A stretch of DNA of 64,000 bases from assembly GCA_037176725.1 (NCBI GenBank), contig JAZBRS010000049.1, positions 10,124,001 through 10,188,000 on the forward strand, written 5' to 3'. Positions within the stretch are counted from its first letter, which is position 1; each line of letters opens with the position of its first letter. Under the pieces are notes generated by a model that searched no databases, was not told the origin of the DNA, and saw only the letters and a program-made list of their open reading frames with translations. Shown here piece after piece: positions 41,129 to 52,969 of the stretch. Position numbers and translations under genes: made by a program. The stretch comes from Posidonia oceanica. Taxonomy: Eukaryota > Streptophyta > Magnoliopsida > Alismatales > Posidoniaceae.

Positions 41129-42368
41129 CTAGCTGAGTCGGGCCTTCTTCGCCTGGCGGGAGTCAGGGAACTGAGGGGCGCTAGGAGGAATCTCGTTGAG
41201 GGGCTAGAGTCCCTGCACCTCAGTGACATACTCAGAAGTACATCCTGAGCCCTTCACAGCTGCAATGTCTGTAGACTTGACCCCGTGCCACACCAGGTCT
41301 ACTAGCACCGTTGTGGATGCTGTTGTGCTGAGGGGGTAAGCTTGTGTGAGCTTGGGCGCAGTGCTATCAATAAAGGCGCCCTACCGGTAGCTGAAATGCC
41401 GCATAACCCAGATAGGGTGGTACTCCACACCCCCGGTGAATCCTGGCAGTACTACGAGCCGCGTATCGCGAGCATCGAAGAAGACAGTGGAGGGCTCTAC
41501 TGCGGATGGGATGATTTGTCAAGTTACTGCATCATCCATCAACTCAGACAGCTTCTAATACTCCTCTAGCACGCTCTTGATAGTTCTTGCATGACCACTG
41601 CTGTAGTACGTTTCAATAGCATGCCTCTGAGGGCGCAGGAGGTCCATCTCTAAGTGTGCAGCCAGCCAGATCTGCACAAGTACTCCACAGCCGTGGAACT
41701 GGCGGCAGCGGTGCACGACGCGGTTCAGCCCGGGGTACATTTCTGCAAGGACAACTGGTGCCAGGTCAATCTGCCAGGTCACCACTGCAAGTGCAATCTC
41801 AGCAATCTCGATCGCAACTGTCATCCTGCCATGCATGAATATCAGTTCGCCTAGAAAGAAGGTGACGAATCCCTAGAGCCACAGCTCGTCTCCGAGTTCA
41901 GCGCGCCTTTCCATAACTACATCAAAGTATGCTAGGCGAAGCAGGGGTGTGGTCCCGCTGGTGCAGATTAGTCTTTGCTGGTAGCCTTTGGCAGAGAGCC
42001 CAGTCAGCTGGCTCAGGACCGTAGTATACCCATCGTGCCTCATAAAGACTGGAGGTCCCATTATCTTGGAGAAGCCGCAGATCCGATGCACCTCCTCCAG
42101 CGTAGGAGTCAGCTCCATCCTGTTGAAGCAGAAGACATGGCTTCCAGAACCTTGTTGCAGTGCATAGGAGATGCCGGCTTACTTCCACATCTGCTGCCTT
42201 CAGAAGTTTGGAAGGGATACCCCAAGTGCGCAGCTTCTCGCGATCGGCTTCAGTGAGTTTGCCCACCCACTCTCGCAGAGCATCTGAACAGTGCATGGGA
42301 GTGACCAGAGTAGGATAACCCATCGCAGGAGTGTGAGCGCAGGCTGCTAGTGCTGAAACCTTAGGTAC
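41129..42368 (-). pseudogene. Extra ORF of E2, plant mobile-domain/DUF7745-like (broken)
   Basis: Same protein as in E3: MGYPTLVTPMH (42323), KLLKAADVEVSRHLL, TRFWKP, then a frameshift at ~42135; MELTPTLEEVHRICGFSKIMG (42118), LRLAYFDVVMERRAELGDELWL, a stop at ~41873; HGRMTVAIEIAEIALAVVT (41836), DLAPVVLAEMYPGLNRV, FHGCGVLVQIWLAAHLEMDLL, and a C-terminus with SEYVTEVQGL and FPDSRQAKKARLS, ending at TAG 41129. Substitutions relative to E3 are often conservative (I/V, K/R). A candidate 3' splice site sits at 42369-42370. Confidence 0.65.
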
Positions 42369-43790
42369 CTATAATCAGAGTTGCAATTCATCAGATCAGG
42401 TATAAGCATACAACCACTGGCTGGTAAAGATGTAGAATTCAAGGCTAGCAGTTTAGCATGTTCAACAGATAGCATTCAGAATGCAGATATTAAGCATATT
42501 CAGACTAAGGCAGTTCTGCTGGGGCAAGTGATTGGTCGGAGCTCTGGACCAGTGCAACTTGAAGACGGCCGGCGCACGCTTGGTAGAAGTACTGTCTCAA
42601 CGCCAAGCCAAGTTTCGCAGAGCAGGAAGATAGAAGGAAGGAATGACTTATGCTATGCATGCATGCATGGTTCATGCTTGATATGCGGAGGTATGTGCAT
42701 GGTTTATGGTAGGTGCTGTAAATGTATGCATGATTTTGCTTATATGCTGTAGCCCTCAGCATATGGAGTGCTTTATGCCTGCTGCAGAGGAAGAGAGGGG
42801 TCCCTGACTCACTGGACTCTACTCAAACTCTTAACTTGTTGGTGGCGCTCAGGAAATGGTTATTTGCAGTGCGGGGGCGGTGGGTGGTGAGGACAGGCTC
42901 CAGACCAATCTCCCAAGGACCTACACCTACTCTTTTGCTTCTTTTTTGCTCCCTTATAGGCATGTAGGTTTCCCCTATCCCTAACTTGGAGGCAATGGGC
43001 ACCTGGTTGGAGCTGGGGAGCTGCTTGCTAGGCCTTGCTAGGTTTAAAGGCTTTGCTGGGTTTGTGGATTCCCCAGGCGCAAACTTTTGCTCATCTCTAA
43101 GACAGGTAAAGGATGGGATTGTGCTGCTTGCTTTTTTTTTCTGGAGTTGACTTTTGTCTTTGCTCCTTTTTTTCTTTGCTTCTTCTTTTTTTTGCTTTCT
43201 TTTTTTTTGTTGCTTTTTTCTTTGCTCTTTTCCTCTTTTTTTGCAAGCTTCTGCCATCCCTGGTTTAGAGGTAATGGGCGTTGGGGTTTTGAAGTGGGTT
43301 TGGGGCTCCCAGGTGCAAAAGGGCGGACCATCTCCGAAGCAGTTCGGAGGGACAGGGTTATGCTACATGCCTCTTTAGGGCCTGCTTCTGCCTTCGCCTT
43401 CTATTTGCTTTTCTTTTATGCTCATGCTCAGACATGTTCTTTTATGGCTCACACTCTTGCTCACGCCCTAGCATTTTATCTCCCTCGGGAGGTGCAAGTC
43501 CTAAGGGGTTTGGTTATTTCGCCTGTTCTTACTTGAAAGGTGGCTCCCTCACTAGCTAAGACGCTTAGGTAGTGTCAGGTGAGGCAGGGCAGACTCCTTC
43601 CATAGCAGGCAAGCACATCTGATTTCATCATCGGGCCAGATGCAATGCATGGTTTTTGCTGGGAATTTTTTATTTTTGCTGGGAATGCGGAGGAGCAAGA
43701 TAGGAATGCAGAAGAATGTACAAGGAGGAGAGATTGCAAATGATGGGATGGGAGAAAACGCTCTGCAAGGCAGGGCCGGTCTACTGATAG
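42369..43790 (-). other. Spacer between integrase and extra ORF (E2)
   Basis: No conserved gene. It contains an A/G-rich (sense) tract at 43130-43250 with a lysine-rich frame, and a segment near 43540-43620 (GGCTCCCTCACTAGCTAAGACG...) alignable to 20338-20400 of E3. The intron-like end TCTGATTATAG adjoins the extra ORF. Confidence 0.5.
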
Positions 43791-45110
43791 TACTTCTTGA
43801 GGTAGCATGCGTTGACCGACTCTGACTGCCCAGTCTGGTCCATGTCCTCAAGAATTGCTGCGTCGCCTGAGAATGCCTGCTTGACCACAAAGGGGCCACG
43901 CTAGTTGGGTCGGAATTTGCCTCGACCGTCTAGCAGGTGGATAGCTCGCAAAACAAGGTCACCTGGCCGGAAGCTCCTAGGCCGCACCTTCTTCAGGTAT
44001 GCTCTTGCCATCCGCTTCTGGTAGCAACGAGCGTTGTGCATTGCTTGCAACCTGCGCTCATCAATTAGGTTGAGCTGGGCGCAGCGGTCCTCGACCCATT
44101 CTGCTTCTTCCAGCTCTGCTTCTCGTAGGATTCGCAACGAAGGGATCTCCACTTCGACAGGCAGCACTGCCTCCATGCCGTATGCCAGCGAATACGGGGT
44201 GGCTCCTGTAGAGGTCCGCATGGATGTCCTGTACGCCCAGAGCACGTACGGGAGCTTATCATGCCAGTCTTTGTGGGTTTCTGCCATCTTCTTCATTATT
44301 TTCACAATGTTTTTGTTGGCAGACTCCACTGCTCCATTCATCTGCGGCCGGTATGGCGAGGATCTATGAAGCTTGATCTGGTGCTTCTGCAGGTATTCCT
44401 CGATTCTCTTTGAATGAAGTTCGAGCCGTTGTCAGAGATGATTGCATGCGGGACCCCATATCGGGTGACAATGTTATTTCTGATAAACCTCTCTGTCACC
44501 GCTGCTGTGATCGCCTTGTAGGAGGCTGCTTCCACCCACTTAGTGAAATAGTCTATTGTTACCAGAATGAAGCGATGACCATTCGACACAGCAAGGTGTA
44601 TGGAGCCAATGACATCTATCCCCTAGGTGGAGAAGGGCCATGGCGAGGACATGCTATGCAATTCCTGCGGGGGTGCGTGCATGAGATTACCATGGATCTG
44701 GTAGTTGTGGCATCTACGCATGAACTGGTAGCAGTTTGCCTCCATAGTTGATTAGAAGTAGCCTTGCAACATTATTTTCTTGGCCAGCAGTATTCTGTTC
44801 ATATGCAGACCACAAGTCCCTGCGTGAACCTGGAGCATAAGCGTGTCGGCATCTGGCTTGCTCAAGTAGCGCAGGAGCATCTGACAGTTTGATCTTCTGT
44901 ATAGCTGCCCTGCCCCTAATACATACTTCAACGCCAGACGTGCCAAAGTTCTTCTATCTGTTGCTGAGGTGCCAGGCAGGTGGCTACCAGACTCCAAGAA
45001 GGTTTTAATATCATAATACCAAGGCTGCTCTTCTACTGGATTTGCCTCCTCTATTCTCATGCGGTGCGCAGGTTGCTCCATGCGGGTAACTGATACATCC
45101 ACTGCCCGGT
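43791..45110 (-). pseudogene. pol: Integrase of E2 (broken)
   Basis: N-terminal part 45102-44700 has VHAGTCGLHMN, but the CHxCQ motif reads CHNYQ (~44715): a zinc-binding cysteine lost by a G-to-A change. Core: a TAG directly before GIDVIGS (~44620), then RFILVTIDYFTKWVEA (44589), SDNGSNF (~44420), NGAVESANKNIVKIMKK (44341), WAYRTSMRTSTGATPYSLAYG. C-terminus: FRPGDLVLRAIH and GKFRPN, then TAG at ~43901 within the GPF-type motif; YLKKYYQ ends at 43791. Catalytic D, D and E are all present. Confidence 0.88.
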
Positions 45111-45126
45111 CTTTAGGTATACTGAG

Positions 45127-46002
45127 CTAGGATGCCAAGGTTGCTAGCGTATCTGCATATGCGTTCCTTGCTCTGTTCATATACGAGAAGCGGATACTTG
45201 CAAACTGATCTATCAGCTTCAGCAGGTGTTCGTGATATGGCACTAACTTTGGATCCTTTGTTCTCCAATCGCCATTCACTTGGGAAATCACCAGCATGGC
45301 ATCGCTGTGCACATGCAGCTTCTGCACCTCATGCTCGAGCGCGACCTTCAATCCCAGAATGCATGCTTCATATTCTGCTTCATTATTAGTGCATTTGAAG
45401 GTCAGCTTCCTTGCAAAGGAGATCATCTGTCCCTGTGGCGTGGTCAGCACCGCGCCTATGCCTCGACCCTTCTTGTTGACAGCGCCATCAAAGTAGAGCT
45501 GCCAGTGCTCTAAGTCTTCAAGGTCCTCCTCAGAGTTTTTCATTGCAAAGAGGATGTCCTCATCCGGGAACTGCGTCTGGAGAGGCTGGTATTCAGGCAA
45601 AGGAAAGTCTGCTAGGTGATCTGCCATGGCTTGGCCCTTCATGGCTCGCTGCGTGACAAAGGTGATGTCGTACTGAGACAACAATACCTGCCACTTGATG
45701 CATCTGCCTACCATTGCTGGCTTCTGGAAGAGGAACTTGATGGGGTCATGTTGGCATAGAAGCCAGACTGGATACGCCATCATGTAGTGCCTCAGCTTCT
45801 GTGCAGCCCAGAAGAGGGATAAGTAGGTCTTCTCCATTGTGCTATACCTGGCTTCGCAATCATTGAATTTCTTGCTCAGGCAATAAATTGCATGCTCCTT
45901 TCTACCAGATTTATCATGCTGGCCCAAGACAGCGCCCATGGAATGCTGGGTGGTAGAGAGGTAGAGAAGCAAAGGTCTCCCCGGCGTGGGAGGGACCAAC
46001 AC
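45127..46002 (-). pseudogene. pol: RNase H tandem of E2: gypsy-type tail plus archaeal-type domain
   Basis: One open frame of ~290 codons. The first half is the end of the RT-linked RNase H: LSTTQHSMGAVLGQHD, LSKKFNDCEARYSTMEKTYLSLFWAAQKLRHY, HDPIKFLFQ, ADHLADFPLPEYQPLQ. The second is a complete archaeal-type RNase H: LYFDGAVNKKG, TNNEAEYEACILGLKVAL, HSDAMLVISQVNGDW, NRARNAYADTLATLAS, keeping D, E, D and D. Dual RNase H domains are a known mark of Tat elements. This is the best preserved coding segment in the window. Confidence 0.9.
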
Positions 46003-47231
46003 AGGAGGCTTGGTCAGAAGCTGTTTGATTTTGTCAAAGGCAGCCTGGCACTCCTTGCTCCAGTTGATCTGTGCATTCTTCTTCAGGAGCTTGAAAATCG
46101 GTTCGCATATAAGTGTGAGCTGCGCAATGAACCGATTGATATACTGCAGGCATCCGAGTAGGCCTCGGACTTCTTTCTCTGTCCTGGGGGTGGCATGCCC
46201 ACGATGGCTTTTGCTTTCATCGGGTCGACTTCAATCCCTCTCTGGCTAACAATGTAGCGCAGGAGCTTGCCAGAAGATACCCCGAATACGCATTTGTTGG
46301 GGTTAAGGCGCAGCTTGTACTTTCGCAAGCGGTCAAAGAGCTTCCTTAAGCAGGCAAGATGATCCTCAGGCTCTTTGGTCTTGGCAATCATATCATCCAC
46401 GTATACCTCAACTTCTTGATGCATGAGGTCATGGAAAAGTGCAGTCATGGTCCTCTGATAGGTTGTGCCAGCATTTTTCAGCCCAAATGGCATGACTTGG
46501 TAGCAGAAGACACCCTAAGGGGTGATGAATGACGTTTTCTCCATATCTTCTTTTGCCATTCTGATCTGGTTATAGCCAGAGAAGCCATCCATGAAAGAGA
46601 GCATTTTGTGCCCTGCAGTGTTCTTGACTAGGATGTCAATGTGCGGTAGTGGAAAATCATCCTTGGGACTCACCTTGTTCAGCTCCCGATAGTCGGTGCA
46701 CATGCGGACTCGTCCATCTTTTTTAGGCACTGGAACGACGTTTGCAAGCCACTCAAGGTATAGGATGACCTTGAGGAAGTTAACACCGTGCTGCTTCATG
46801 ATCTCTTCTTTGATCATAAGTAGCCACTGCACTCGCCATCGCCTTAGCTTCTGCTTTACTGGCCTCGCATCTGGGTCTAAGGACAGGTTGTGCACAACTA
46901 TCTCAATGTCGAGGCCAACCATATCCTCGTAGCTCCAGGCAAAGACATTTGCATACTCTTTCAGGAATGTGATGAATTCTGCTCTAGCCTGGGGTGACAA
47001 AAGGGCGCTAATGCGGACCTCTCTGACTTCTTCTGCTGTGCCAATGCTGACAACCTCTGTCTCCTCTTCGACATGGAGGTTGGGGCCTTCTGGATCGTCG
47101 TCGTGGGGCCGGAACTCAGGCGATGGTTCATCATTCTCATCTTTGCTTGCATCATCCTCCTCTCCATATGCAATAAGTTCCGAGAGGATCTCCTTCTCAA
47201 AGGTTGGGTCTGTGATTTCGAAGGAGTGCAA
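46003..47231 (-). pseudogene. pol: Reverse transcriptase of E2 (YVDD intact, one stop, one frameshift)
   Basis: 47231-46515: FEKEILSELIAYGEEDD, EYANVFAWSYEDM, RVRMCTDYRELNKVSPKDDFPLPHID, FMDGFSGYNQIRM. A TAG at ~46513-46515 replaces a Trp codon. 46493 onwards: MPFGLKNAGTTYQR, EVYVDDMIAKTKEPEDH (catalytic pair present, ~46392-46403), LRLNPNKCVFGV. Near 46190 the frame changes by one base at the same C-run as in E3. The thumb/connection (INRFIAQLTLICEPIFKLL) is in the next frame, which leads into the RNase H. Confidence 0.92.
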
Positions 47232-48683
47232 GTGTTCCGCTGCTTGGCCCTAGTGACGCTTCAGGATGGTCAAGCTCACCCGAGTGTTTTTATGCCCTCG
47301 GCACGCAACCTCTGTCCTGGCAAGCTCCTTGGCTGGCTCTGCCTGCTCTGACTCTACTACTGGTTCTGCTGACTCTGTTGCTGCTGTCTGTACTGAGGCT
47401 AACTGTACTACTGTTTGCTGTGCAGGGATTGCATGTGCTACTGCCTGCTGCTGTGCTGTTGGTGCCTGCTGTGTTATTGCTGTGCTTGTTGTGCTGCTGC
47501 TGATGCATGTTGTACTGTCGCCGGTGCATGTTGTACTACTACTGATGCATGTTGTACTACAACTACTTGTGCATGTTGCCCTACTACTAGTGCATGTTGC
47601 TCTACTATCGCTTGTGCATGTTGCTCTGCATGTTGCTTTGCATGTTGCTCTGCATGCTGCTCTGCTACTGGTGCATGTTGTACTGTATGTTGCTTTGCTT
47701 CTGCCTGTGCATGTTGTACTGCATGTTGCTCTGCTACTAGTGCATGTTGTACTGCATGTTGCTCTGCTTCTGCCTGTGCATGTTGTACTGCATGTTGTTC
47801 TGCTACTGGTGCATGTTGTACTACATGTTGCTCTGCTTCTGCCTGTGCATGTTGTACTACATGTTGCTCTGCTACTGGTGCATGTTGTACTGCATGTTGC
47901 TCTGCTTCTGCTTGTGCATGTTGTATCGCTACTACTTGCTGTGCCACTAGTGCTGTTCGTGGTGCTGCTGCTGCCGATATCTACTGTGCTGTTGCTTCCT
48001 CTGCATGTTCCGGTGTGCTCACCAAGGATACATCAGGCTGGCAGTTGGCTAGTGTACTGCCGCCTGCTCCACTGTCTAAATGTGGCATGCGCTGCACGAA
48101 CCATTGAGACCCACTCCCTGGCTGCAGGGTGATCAGCTCATCTGGTCTGATAGGTGCCTCGAGCACTAGATCCTCCTCTAGAACCAAGATAGAGGGATCT
48201 GTAGCCACGGCCTTCCCCTTCTTCTGTGCAATCTCATGCTCTGCCACGTCTTATACCAGTGACGCGAGCTGCTCCTGGAATAACTGCTCCAAGTCTTCCA
48301 TACAGAAATCAATCTGAGCATCTGTAGCTGCTCCTACCTTCTCATCCGAGGGTGAGTCGACGTAATAAGCGACTGCCGGGCTTGCGGCTGGCCCTGGCTC
48401 GACTGCTGGGCTTTCTGCTACTTGGGGCATCTGCTTTGCTATTACTGGGTATGCTGCCAGGATCACTGCTACTGCCGACAGGGAGGCGCAACTGTTCCTC
48501 TAGGAGGCCAACAGTTGGGCTGCCATGCTTGGGGATGAAGCGCCGGTGCCTGTGGGTGATAGTGGTGGTCTCCCGGTAGCAGCGGCGAGAATCTTCCGCA
48601 TAGCAAGATCTGCTGAGGCTGACAGCGGTGTGCCTGACAAAGCCGCTTGGCTTGCTTGTGCACTGTCAATGATGCGGGCTAAG
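47232..48683 (-). pseudogene. Variable linker between protease and RT of E2, with coding minisatellite
   Basis: In frame with gag numbering: YYVDSPSDEKVGAATDAQIDF (~48380), EQLFQEQLASL, KKGKAVATDP, RPDELITLQPGSGSQWFVQ (~48150), paralleling the E3 linker. Then a repeat-built stretch, 47947-47474, and a short acidic tail into the RT. Stops at ~48250 and ~47980 break it. Confidence 0.7.
47474..47947 (-). repeat. Coding minisatellite (Gln/His/Ala repeats) in E2 linker
   Basis: DNA units of 27-69 bp based on GCATGTTGTACTGCATGTTGC. In the minus-strand frame these encode EQHAVQHAQAEA and EQHAVQHAPVA alternating, a 23-residue pair repeated about four times and then degrading. E3 has no such repeat here. 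All six frames are largely open through it. The + strand frames (Cys/Ala-rich or His/Val/Leu-rich) are by-products. Confidence 0.88.
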
Positions 48684-50230
48684 TCACGCTGTCGCCTGAT
48701 CCGACTGACTGACTATGCCGTCGGCCACAGGCTGACTGCTAGATAACACTAGAGGGCATGCTTCTGATTCTGGCGCTGTGGCTGCGACTGTCAGTGACTT
48801 TGGTGATGTTGCAGGAAGAGGGGAAACTGTCAGCCCCGCCCCAGGGTTTGCCAATTCTGCTGCTTCATTAGTAAGTGCCAAGTAAACTGACTGGGACGCA
48901 GTCGCGCTGAGCTGATCCTTGCTACTGGTTGGGGCTGCCTCAACTATACCAGACTCCTCCTCATTTGAGTAGTAGTCTTCGATGCAGACCCATTCTTCTT
49001 CCGGCAGCTGGGAGTTTGGGCATGACGCTTGCTGTGCTGGGGCTTCACTGCCGTTTGATTCTAGGATACCTGCACTGGTGAAGTTAGTGAGGTCCTGCGG
49101 GATAGCCATCCTCTGATCCTTGGGCAGCACGCATCTGTCTTTGCTGGACTGTAAGTCATATCCAAGGCCTTCAGAATCTCTTCGCTCCGCTGCTCTGATT
49201 GGCTCAGCGATTCCCTGGCCATATCGCTTGAGCAGCGTTCCCTTGACATAGCTCCACCTGTGATAGACATTTTCGACCATCCAGAAGGGGTTGCTGTGAA
49301 CAGCCAAGGAGTTGACATGTTCAAGATCAGGTACAAAGCTAACCGGCTCACACCGATTAACTCGATACAAAGTAGCTGAAAGCTTAGGGTCAAAAGGGAT
49401 AGTCTGCGAAGAGATGGGTGCAACCGCCTCGATCCGCTCCTTCTCGAAGTTTTCTGCCATTACAACGATAACATCGTCGCCGTGGCGGAACTTGATCATG
49501 TGGTGGAGAGTCGAGGGGATGACCTGATGCTTGTGCAGCCAAGGGTGCCCAAGCAGGAAGTTAAAGTTGGGCTCCAAGTCGACAATGTAGAACTCCACAT
49601 CGAAGGTGACCGGGCCAATGATAAGAGGAATAATCAGAAACCCTAGAGCGTCATGGTGCGGTTATCAAAAGCTGTCATTCCCTTTATCGCCGGAGTGATA
49701 TCCTCGACTTTGAATCCGAGCCTGGTTGTAGTGCGCAACAGACAGACATTAAGGCTTGACCCGTTATCAACCAGCGATAAGGGGATGCAAAAGTTTTTGT
49801 ATTGCACCGTGACAAACAAGGGTTGGTTATGATTAATCCCCGCCGGGGGCAGCTCATCACTCGTGAAAGAGATGATCTGAGGCTCCACGATGACGCCAAC
49901 CATGCTCTCCAGGGCTGCAGGTTCTATGGCTTGGGACACACAGGCAGCTTGGAACACTTGGAGAAAAGCCTCACGGTGTTTGGAAGAGGAGTGTATATGG
50001 TCCCAAATGGAAATGTCGGCTTTAACCCTCCTAAGCTGGGAAGTGATGTCGGTTTTGTGGTGCGGTTTTCTGGCAATAGGAGGAGATGCTTTGGGAGTTG
50101 GCTCTACCGGGCTAGGTGCAGGGGGTTGGCTTGATGCTGGAGGTGCTGCGGGTTGGCTAACAGGTAGGGGTGCTGCTGGCTGGCTTGCTGGTGGAGGTGC
50201 AGTGGGTGCTGGACGGCTGGGCCTTACCAT
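48684..50230 (-). pseudogene. pol: Aspartic protease region of E2 (one frameshift)
   Basis: 50230-49643: Pro-rich start, then RRVKADISIWDHIHSS, GVIVEPQIISFTSDELPPAG, CIPLSLVDNGSSLNVC (active site ~49770) and KGMTAFDN. A base is missing at ~49660 relative to E3. The frame continues from 49598: EFYIVDLEPNFNFLLGHPWLHKH, RHGDDVIVVMAENFEKER, WVCIEDYYSNEEESG (~48975), and a variable tail. The upstream gag frame has the same phase as the 50230 frame. Confidence 0.86.
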
Positions 50231-50260
50231 CGGTGCTGCGGGCTGGTATACCCTCCCTAA

Positions 50261-52963
50261 TCACGTGACTTCTGCGCACGTTTCCGTGGCATAGTTGTAG
50301 GGCTGGTGATGGGAGTCCCAGGTTAAATTAATAATTGCTGGGGCCTGTGCTGCGAGCACAAGAGGGGCTACCGGAGGGTTGGCTGGGTAATAGGGCGAGG
50401 GGTGCTGGTAGGTTGCTGGAGGCCCTGGCTGAGACCTAGCTAACAGGCTGACTGGGGGCCTACCTAAATAGGAGGCTAGGGTTTGGGCCTGAGGTATGGC
50501 TTGAAGGTGTACAGGGGCAAGGGCCTGAGGATGCATGGTAGGGCAAGCGGCGGAGTGCCCCAGTCTGGCACGCGGTCGGATCATATGGACTCCCGACTCG
50601 GAGCCGGCAACGGCCGCATGATACAGAGCTAGAGGAAAGGGCTCCGAGACATCATGAATGAGCTCGGAGGGGTCTACCACAGACGTAGCAGGCCTGAAGG
50701 GGGAGAGAGAAGAAATTCCCGAGGTCCCCGCGCCTTCCGGATTGGGATGCCCTAGGAGGGGCTGGTGGACGATGCTGGGATGAGGGGGTGCTAATGCTTG
50801 TGCAAGCGCTGATGATAATGAAGGAACAGATGAAGGTGCCTCGTGCGTGTGGATCGAAATCGTTCCCGATTCGATTAGATTCTGGATGGTGTCCCGCAAA
50901 GTGAGGCAACTGTTCGTCGAGTGCCCTACGGCTCGATGAAAGTCGCAAAAAAGGTACGCCTTATGCCAATGCGGAAGTGGATTTGTTAATGGCCAAGCCT
51001 CGAGAAACCTCAGAAATGTCGCAACCTTGGGAAGGACCGCGCTTAACGGCTCCACCAGTGGGGTGAATTGACGCCTTCGTCGCCTTTGCCCCTAGGGCTG
51101 CGCTTGCCGGACTGGTGCGGCAAGGTACACCGGTTGGGCGGTGGTGGTGATTTGTGGTGTGGGAGGTGCCCTAGGTGCTGGTGCATAAACTACTTGATGT
51201 GGGGGAGGCCGAACCGCCAGCTGAACAGGCACGGCCGCGGCGTCGACGTAGGCAACAGCAGGCTTCGGCGAGTCCTTCTTCTTGGACCGGCTGGTGGTGG
51301 TACCACTGCTGTTGCCGCTGGTGTTGTTGCTGGTGTTGTTGCTGTTGCTGCTGCTGGTGGCCTACTTGCCAAACGTAGAGAGTGCCGGGAAGTTGCCACT
51401 CCGTAGCGAACTCTCCACACAGGTGCCAGCTCGAATCAGTGCAGTGAAGGTTGTAACAGGTTGAATGCTGAGCAGAGCTCCGACAGCAGGCAGCGCACCT
51501 CCGAACACAATCTCAAGGGACTCCTCATCAGAGGGTTCGTCTCGAACCTGTGAAGCGAGTGCACGCCAGCGGCCGACATACTCCCCGAACGGCTCGCCGG
51601 GGTTCTGCTTTAATGCGATCTGGTCCGTGCGCTTAGGGACCAGGTCCAGGTTGAAGGAATATTGTCCCAGGAATGCCTGGCTGAGGTCATTCCACATCTT
51701 AATGCTGGCCATGTCAAGTGAGGTGAACCACTTGAGCGCAGGGCCACTTAGACTTTTCTGGAACAAGCGGATTAGCAACCTCTCGTCAGCCTAGAGCTGA
51801 GCGAGATCTCCGTTGTATGCCTTCAGGTGTGCTATTGGGCAGCCTCTACCATTGTATTTTTCAAATACCGGGATGCAGAACTTCGGTGGGAGTACCGCCT
51901 CTAGGAAGTAACAGAGGTCCCAGAACTGGTAAGACTGGTGGTCTGTACCTTGCACTTGTCGAAGTGCTTTCTCTAGAACGGCGAACCTGTCGTCGTTGGA
52001 TTCTAGAGCTGCTGCCAAAGGAGGTGGTACAGCAGGGGCAGGGGCCACATACGCTACATAAGATGCACCGAGGTGCTCCTCTGGGTCAACCATCACATCG
52101 CCTAGTGGAGCGACGGGATGGGCAGCGTATCTGTGCGGGTGTGCTGTGTGTGCAGCCATGTATGCTGAGGTGGGGTATTGCTGATGCAGGGGGTATGAAT
52201 AACTAGCATGCTGAGCAATAGGTGATGCAGAGTGCTGGAGCATCAGCTGCTGCACCGGCACGGTGCTGGGCTACGGGCCAGAGGGATACTGCGCTCCGAT
52301 CAGTCCCAAGGACTGACCACCAGGTGCTAGAGGAGGATGCTGTGCAGGGTGTTGTGCATATGCAGGAGGCGGAAGCTGGGCCCCCATCACCTGAGCAGTG
52401 AGTAGTTGAGGCTTTGGTCTAGGCGGGGGAGCAGAAGGAAATGCCTGCAATGTGAGAGCAGGTCGCAGCGGAGCCTTGGGTGCAGCAGGAGTGAATGACG
52501 GGCGAAGAGATAGAGCCATGCCTTGCAGTCTCTGGGCAGTCTCCATCAGCTGCTGATACTGCATCTCAGGGGACTCGTCAGTAGGTATGCTGAGTTGTAG
52601 GATCGGCGGGGGACCAGAATCAAGCGGCTGGGACGCAGATTGTCCAAGGGGCGGAGGTCCTAAGGCGTAATTCGCCGCAGCAGGGTGAGTGTCAAAAGTG
52701 ACATTACCTTGGGGAGGTGGAGTCAGCGGTGTCTCCGGAGCGCGGGCGGCGGTTACCAAGACAGTCTCGGCAACCAGGTCCGGCGGAGCCTGCCACTGCC
52801 CTACAGAATAAGAGGGAGGCAACTGTACCAGAGAAGGAGACGCTGGCACAGAGAGAGTCAATGCGGGAGCCGAAGGGATCGAAAGAGGGGCCGCTTCCAG
52901 GGCAACAGGGACCTGGGAGTCACCAACAAACTGGGCCATCGCTGACCGAGAACGGGTGATCAC
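50261..52963 (-). pseudogene. gag: gag of E2 (single frame, three or more in-frame stops)
   Basis: All pieces share one phase: 52963-52271 (N-terminal Pro/Ala/Gln-rich; the first true ATG is near 52939, as the upstream codon is GTG), stop; 52261-51791 (VFEKYNGRGCPIAHLKAYNGD), stop; 51778-51362 (LIRLFQKSLSGPALKWFTSLD, FLGQYSFNLDLVPKR, PFGEYVGRWRALASQ), then stop; 51055-50261 with the knuckle LFCDFHRAVGHSTNSCLTLRDTIQNLIESGTI (~50945) and a proline-rich linker. Each stop is one substitution from a sense codon, so the frame was open recently. Compared with E3 there is no frameshift. Confidence 0.9.
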
Positions 52964-52969
52964 AGGGCT

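Noticed and set aside
42823..43257. Lysine-rich nuclear-protein-like ORF (MAEACKKRGKEQRKK...).
   Set aside because: It is an A-rich tract in the sense strand; the E3 match is weak and could be nucleotide-level homology. Kept only as a note in the spacer entry.
47266..48132. Plus-strand frames rich in Cys/Ala (metallothionein-like look) or His/Val/Leu.
   Set aside because: They are antisense to the Gln/His/Ala coding minisatellite; the flanking homologous linker is on the minus strand.
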